Positions 6,583 to 9,191 of a stretch of DNA of 9,191 bases are shown here, in pieces (position 1 is the stretch's first letter; each line of letters begins with the position of its first letter). Below the pieces are notes generated by a model. It saw nothing but the letters and a program-made list of their open reading frames with translations. It was not told the origin of the DNA and searched no databases. A program made the translations under genes and the position numbers. The stretch is from contig JAVBQE010000114.1 of the NCBI GenBank assembly GCA_031549165.1, positions 1 to 9,191 on the forward strand. The letters run 5' to 3'. This DNA is from Parelusimicrobium sp031549165. Lineage in GTDB: Bacteria; Elusimicrobiota; Elusimicrobia; Elusimicrobiales; Elusimicrobiaceae.

Positions 6583-7830
6583 TTATTTGAGCCCGGGGTA
6601 CAGAGGAAACTTATCTAGGAAGGTTTTTACCTGGCCGGCAATTTCGCCCAGCTTGGTTTCGTTTGCATGGTTAGTTAACGCCGCGTCTATAAACTCGGCT
6701 ATTTTAACCATGTCTTCTTCCTTCATACCGCGCGTAGTGACAGCGGGCGTGCCTAAGCGTACACCGGAGGTTACCATCGGCTTTTCCGGGTCATAAGGAA
6801 TGGTGTTTTTGTTAGAGGTAATGCCTGCTTTATCAAGCACTTCTTCCGCTACTTTACCCGTAATGCCCTTGGAGCGCAGGTCCACACACATAACGTGGCA
6901 GTCCGTGCCGCCGGCGACGATCCTGTAGCCTTTCTTAATAAGTTCTTCTGAGAGTTTTTTTGCGTTTGCAACTACCTGCTTTTGGTAATCTTTAAACTCC
7001 GGCTTTAAAGCTTCACCAAAACACACTGCCTTACCTGCAATAACGTGCATTAAAGGGCCGCCCTGCTGGCCGGGGAAAACGGACATATTAACCGCTTTGG
7101 CGTGTTTTTCTTTGCAGAGAATTAAACCGCCGCGCGGCCCGCGCAGCGTTTTATGCGTGGTTGTGGTAACAATGTCAGCGTAAGGCACCGGGTTAGGGTA
7201 AATGCCTGCGGCTATGAGACCCGCGTAGTGCGCCACATCACAGATTAAATATGCGCCGCATTTGTCTGCTATTTCTCTCAGTCGTTTCCAGTCAAAAAAT
7301 TTAGAATAATTGGACGCGCCTGCCATGATGCATTTGGGTTTGACTTCCATGGCTGTTTTTTCAGCTTCGTCGTAGTTAATTTCCTCGGTTTTCGGGTCCA
7401 CGTTAATGGCGTGTACTTTAAAATATTTGCCGGAGAAATTAAGCGGGTGTCCATGCGTTAAATGGCCGCCGTGGGAGAGGTTTAAGCCTAAAATAACGTC
7501 TCCGGGGTTAATGAGCGCTAAATAAGCAGCGATGTTGGCCTGCGCGCCGCTGTGCGGCTGCACGTTAGCGTGCTCTGCTCCAAAAATTTGTTTAGCTCTT
7601 TCAATAGCCAAAGTTTCCACGATGTCTACAAACTCGCAGCCGCCGTAATAACGTTTACCCGGGTAACCTTCGGCGTATTTGTTGGTAAGGATGGAGCCCT
7701 GCGCTTCCATGACGGACATTGATGTAAAGTTTTCGCTGGCGATAAGCTCAAGGCGTGTCTGCTGGCGGTTAAATTCTTTGGCAACAGCGTCAAAAACTGC
7801 GGGGTCTGTTTTCTTTAAATTTTCGTACAT
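6583..7830 (-). CDS. glyA: Serine hydroxymethyltransferase
   Basis: The 415-residue cytoplasmic PLP enzyme interconverts serine and glycine with tetrahydrofolate, making 5,10-methylene-THF for one-carbon metabolism. Sequence marks are LIASENF (29-35), EGYPGKRYYGG (54-64), HSGAQAN (93-99), CDVAHYAG (197-204; Asp198 for the PLP ring nitrogen, His201 stacking) and VTTTTHKTLRGPRGG (221-235), where Lys227 forms the Schiff base. Length is normal for bacterial GlyA and no key residue is missing. The ATG at 7830 has AGAGG (7842-7838) seven bases upstream on the minus strand. It is a single-gene unit, divergent from the deoxyhypusine-synthase-like gene and convergent with the CorA-like gene, with which it shares the terminator at 6538-6571. 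Confidence 0.98.
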   Translation of the reverse strand: MYENLKKTDPAVFDAVAKEFNRQQTRLELIASENFTSMSVMEAQGSILTNKYAEGYPGKRYYGGCEFVDIVETLAIERAKQIFGAEHANVQPHSGAQANIAAYLALINPGDVILGLNLSHGGHLTHGHPLNFSGKYFKVHAINVDPKTEEINYDEAEKTAMEVKPKCIMAGASNYSKFFDWKRLREIADKCGAYLICDVAHYAGLIAAGIYPNPVPYADIVTTTTHKTLRGPRGGLILCKEKHAKAVNMSVFPGQQGGPLMHVIAGKAVCFGEALKPEFKDYQKQVVANAKKLSEELIKKGYRIVAGGTDCHVMCVDLRSKGITGKVAEEVLDKAGITSNKNTIPYDPEKPMVTSGVRLGTPAVTTRGMKEEDMVKIAEFIDAALTNHANETKLGEIAGQVKTFLDKFPLYPGLK

Positions 7831-7944
7831 TTTCGGGCCTCTTTTTTTGGTAAGTTTTTATGTAAAATTTTGCAAAAAATTCTATAATATTATGAGTATA
7901 ATTTAATTATACAATTTAATGAGTTGGAAAGGAGCGTAAATGAA
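7831..7944. promoter_or_regulatory. Divergent promoter region of glyA and the DHS-like gene, with an 8-1-8 palindrome
   Basis: These 114 bases are very AT-rich. TATAAT occurs on the plus strand at 7883-7888 and 7897-7902 and on the minus strand at 7911-7906. A perfect inverted repeat, GTATAATT-T-AATTATAC, spans 7896-7912 and contains one TATAAT on each strand, so it could be a shared operator or simply two opposed -10 boxes. For glyA, TTGTAT (7914-7909) with TATTAT (7889-7884) gives a possible promoter with a long 19-base spacer. No well-spaced -35 was found for the plus-strand boxes. No riboswitch-like fold was recognised. Confidence 0.45.
7929..7934 (+). promoter_or_regulatory. Ribosome-binding site before two overlapping starts
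   Basis: AAGGAG is followed by ATG at 7940 (five-base gap) and by ATG at 7945 (ten-base gap). The first reads Met-Lys-stop (ATGAAATGA), and its stop overlaps the second ATG, which opens the DHS-like gene. The site argues against an in-frame TTG at 7924 as the start. Confidence 0.7.
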
Positions 7945-7948
7945 ATGA
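7940..7948 (+). other. Two-codon mini-ORF overlapping the DHS-like start
   Basis: ATG-AAA-TGA sits at the better spacing from the ribosome-binding site, and its stop overlaps the ATG at 7945. Ribosomes could initiate here, stop after Met-Lys and re-initiate at once, tuning expression of the downstream gene. This is seen in sequence only, and chance is possible because a reading of two codons is trivially short. Confidence 0.3.
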
Positions 7949-9042
7949 AAAAGACACAAAAAGACTTCTTAAAAGAGACAATTAAACACATTGATATCAA
8001 AAAGCACAATGTGGTACCTATGGTGGAAGCGTTTAACGACATGGCTTATTCCTCCAGAGATTTAGCGCGCGCCGCCAAAATCTATAATCAGATGTTATCT
8101 GATAAAAATTGCTCTGTAATCTTGTGTCTTGCAGGTTCATTATTCTCCGCAGGTTTAAAAGACGTCGTCGTAGACATGATTAAGAATAACATGATTGACG
8201 CCATCGTCTCCACCGGCGCCAACATTGTAGACCAGGACTTCTTTGAAGCCTTAGGCTACTCACACTACAAAGGCGACCAGCATTACGCCGACGATAATCT
8301 CTTAAGAGACCTTGCCATCGACAGAATTTACGACACTTACATCAATGAAAACGAACTTAAAGAGTGCGACGAGACAATCAAAATAATCGCCGACGGCCTT
8401 GAAAAGCGCCCCTATTCTTCCCGCGAATTTATTTGGGAAATGGGCAAATGGTTAGAAAAGAAAGGGAAAGGCAAAAACTCCGTAGTTTACAACGCCTACA
8501 AGTACGGTGTGCCAATATTTGTGCCTGCTTTTGCGGACTGCTCCGCCGGCTTCGGCTTTGTGGCGCACATGATGGAAAACCCGGCCGGCTATGTTTCTAT
8601 TGACGCGGGGAAAGACTTTTTAGAACTTACAAAAATTAAAATTAACGCTAAAGAAACTGGTCTTTTAATGTTCTCCGGCGGCGTGCCCAAAAACTTTGCA
8701 CAAGACACCGTGGTGGCCGCTGAAATTTTAGGCTACGATTCGCCCATGCACAAATATGCCGTGCAGATAACCGTTGCCGACGAGAGAGACGGCGCATTAT
8801 CCGGCTCCACCTTAAAAGAGGCTTCCAGCTGGGGCAAAGTTTCCACCGCGCTTGAGCAGATGGTATACTGCGAGTGCACCATCGCCGTGCCGTTAATTGC
8901 AGGCTACGGCTACCACAAAAAAGCGTGGAAGAACAGAAAGAAATACAACTGGCAGAAGTTCATCCAGGACGATGACGCCAAAATAAAAAAGCTGGGCAGC
9001 AAAGCCGCCAAAACCGTCACCTGCTCCGCTAAAAAGAAATAA
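7945..9042 (+). CDS. Deoxyhypusine synthase family protein (bacterial, possibly homospermidine-type)
   Basis: The 365-residue cytoplasmic protein belongs to the deoxyhypusine synthase family. Eukaryotic and archaeal members use NAD and spermidine to move an aminobutyl group to a Lys of eIF5A, and some bacterial relatives are linked to homospermidine formation. Motifs in order are LCLAGSLFSAGLKDVVVDMI (60-79), VSTGANIVDQD (88-98), DRIYDTY (126-132), SSREFIWEMGK (158-168), VPIFVPAFADCSAGF (189-203), FSGGVPKNF (243-251), YAVQIT (271-276) and GALSGSTLKEASSWGKV (283-299), where Lys298 matches the Lys that forms the enzyme-aminobutyl intermediate. GGVPKNF stands where human DHS has GGVVKHH, so the acceptor side is changed. 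The tail (from about 325) is Lys-rich. The start at 7945 is chosen for its ribosome-binding site. It stands alone between a divergent promoter region and its own terminator. Family is secure, reaction inferred. Confidence 0.9.
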   Translation: MKKTQKDFLKETIKHIDIKKHNVVPMVEAFNDMAYSSRDLARAAKIYNQMLSDKNCSVILCLAGSLFSAGLKDVVVDMIKNNMIDAIVSTGANIVDQDFFEALGYSHYKGDQHYADDNLLRDLAIDRIYDTYINENELKECDETIKIIADGLEKRPYSSREFIWEMGKWLEKKGKGKNSVVYNAYKYGVPIFVPAFADCSAGFGFVAHMMENPAGYVSIDAGKDFLELTKIKINAKETGLLMFSGGVPKNFAQDTVVAAEILGYDSPMHKYAVQITVADERDGALSGSTLKEASSWGKVSTALEQMVYCECTIAVPLIAGYGYHKKAWKNRKKYNWQKFIQDDDAKIKKLGSKAAKTVTCSAKKK

Positions 9043-9054
9043 GTATTTAAACAA

Positions 9055-9095
9055 AACAAAAAAAGACCTTCAGATATTGAAGGTCTTTTTTTGTT
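9055..9095 (+). terminator. Intrinsic terminator of the DHS-like gene
   Basis: A perfect 18-bp stem begins 12 bases after the stop codon. AACAAAAAAAGACCTTCA (9055-9072) pairs with TGAAGGTCTTTTTTTGTT (9078-9095) around the loop GATAT, and the descending arm supplies the T-run. The matching A-run would permit action on the minus strand as well. Confidence 0.93.
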
Positions 9096-9106
9096 ATAAT
9101 ATTTCT

Positions 9107-9191
9107 ATGAAAATCCTTCACATTTCTACGCGTCAGTGGGCGCCCCCGCCGGGGGGGGGGGGGGGGGGGGGGGGGTGGGGGGTGGTGGGGG
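9107..9191 (+). CDS. Start of an ORF running into the window end, possibly a glycosyltransferase
   Basis: ATG at 9107 opens MKILHISTRQWAPPP before the reading enters a G homopolymer at 9151 and becomes poly-Gly. MKILHIST followed by a Gly-rich turn is a common opening of GT4-type glycosyltransferases, but eight residues cannot prove this, and the Pro/Gly codons may already be artefact. No ribosome-binding site is visible. A TATAAT at 9095-9100 lies six bases upstream, so a leaderless transcript is possible. Only about the first 12 residues should be trusted. Confidence 0.4.
   Translation, partial: MKILHISTRQWAPPPGGGGGGGGWGVVG
9151..9191. other. Poly-G tract, probable sequencing or assembly artefact
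   Basis: Twenty-five consecutive G bases (9151-9175) are followed by G-rich sequence broken only by three T bases (9176, 9183, 9186), ending exactly at the window edge. This differs sharply from the rest of the window. It resembles no-signal G calls of two-colour sequencing at a contig end. It should not be read as coding sequence or as a functional quadruplex without raw-read support. Confidence 0.85.

Noticed and set aside
7924..7944. Upstream TTG start for the DHS-like gene
   Set aside because: It would place the AAGGAG ribosome-binding site inside the coding sequence. ATG at 7945 is preferred.
7831..7944. Glycine, THF or SAM riboswitch upstream of glyA
   Set aside because: The region is short and AT-rich, with no paired-stem structure or conserved core recognisable for those classes.

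Overview
The window is ordinary-looking bacterial chromosome of moderate GC and dense coding. It has Gram-negative features: a type I signal peptide and a lipobox lipoprotein. The gene set and style (AGCS amino-acid carrier, bacterial deoxyhypusine-synthase-like protein, many TTA and ATA codons, AT-rich intergenic DNA) would fit a host-associated anaerobe such as an Elusimicrobiota member. That placement is an impression from the proteins, not a demonstrated assignment. The right edge ends in a long G homopolymer, so the window probably comes from a contig end of a draft or metagenomic assembly.

Layout. (1) Positions 4107 to 1, minus strand: a tightly coupled four-gene unit. It holds a nucleoside phosphorylase (GTG start), a secreted 5'-nucleotidase-family protein, a lipoprotein paralogue of it, and a dihydrouridine synthase (dusB type) cut by the left edge. 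The junctions are ATGA overlaps at 3364-3367 and 1898-1901 and a 16-base overlap at 438-453. (2) Positions 4174-6527, plus strand: an AGCS-family amino-acid:cation symporter followed 26 bases later by a CorA-family divalent-metal channel. The unit closes at a 13-bp hairpin (6538-6571) that can also serve the convergent glyA. (3) Positions 7830-6583, minus strand: glyA, serine hydroxymethyltransferase. (4) Positions 7945-9042, plus strand: a deoxyhypusine-synthase-family protein diverging from glyA and closed by an 18-bp stem terminator. (5) Positions 9107-9191: the start of another plus-strand ORF that runs into an apparent poly-G artefact.

How the genes work together. The phosphorylase and the two exported nucleotidase-family proteins suggest nucleotide scavenging: dephosphorylation outside the cytoplasm, then phosphorolysis of the imported nucleoside inside. 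The most notable point is that the two adjacent nucleotidase paralogues have decayed in complementary halves. The first keeps every metal-ligand motif of the N-terminal metallophosphatase domain but has lost the usual C-terminal N-x-x-x-I-R substrate motif. The lipoprotein has lost five of the seven metal ligands but keeps that C-terminal motif. The transporter and CorA protein also carry substitutions at signature positions. No RNA gene, CRISPR array, insertion sequence or phage gene was recognised. No gene-free stretch exceeds about 120 bases.
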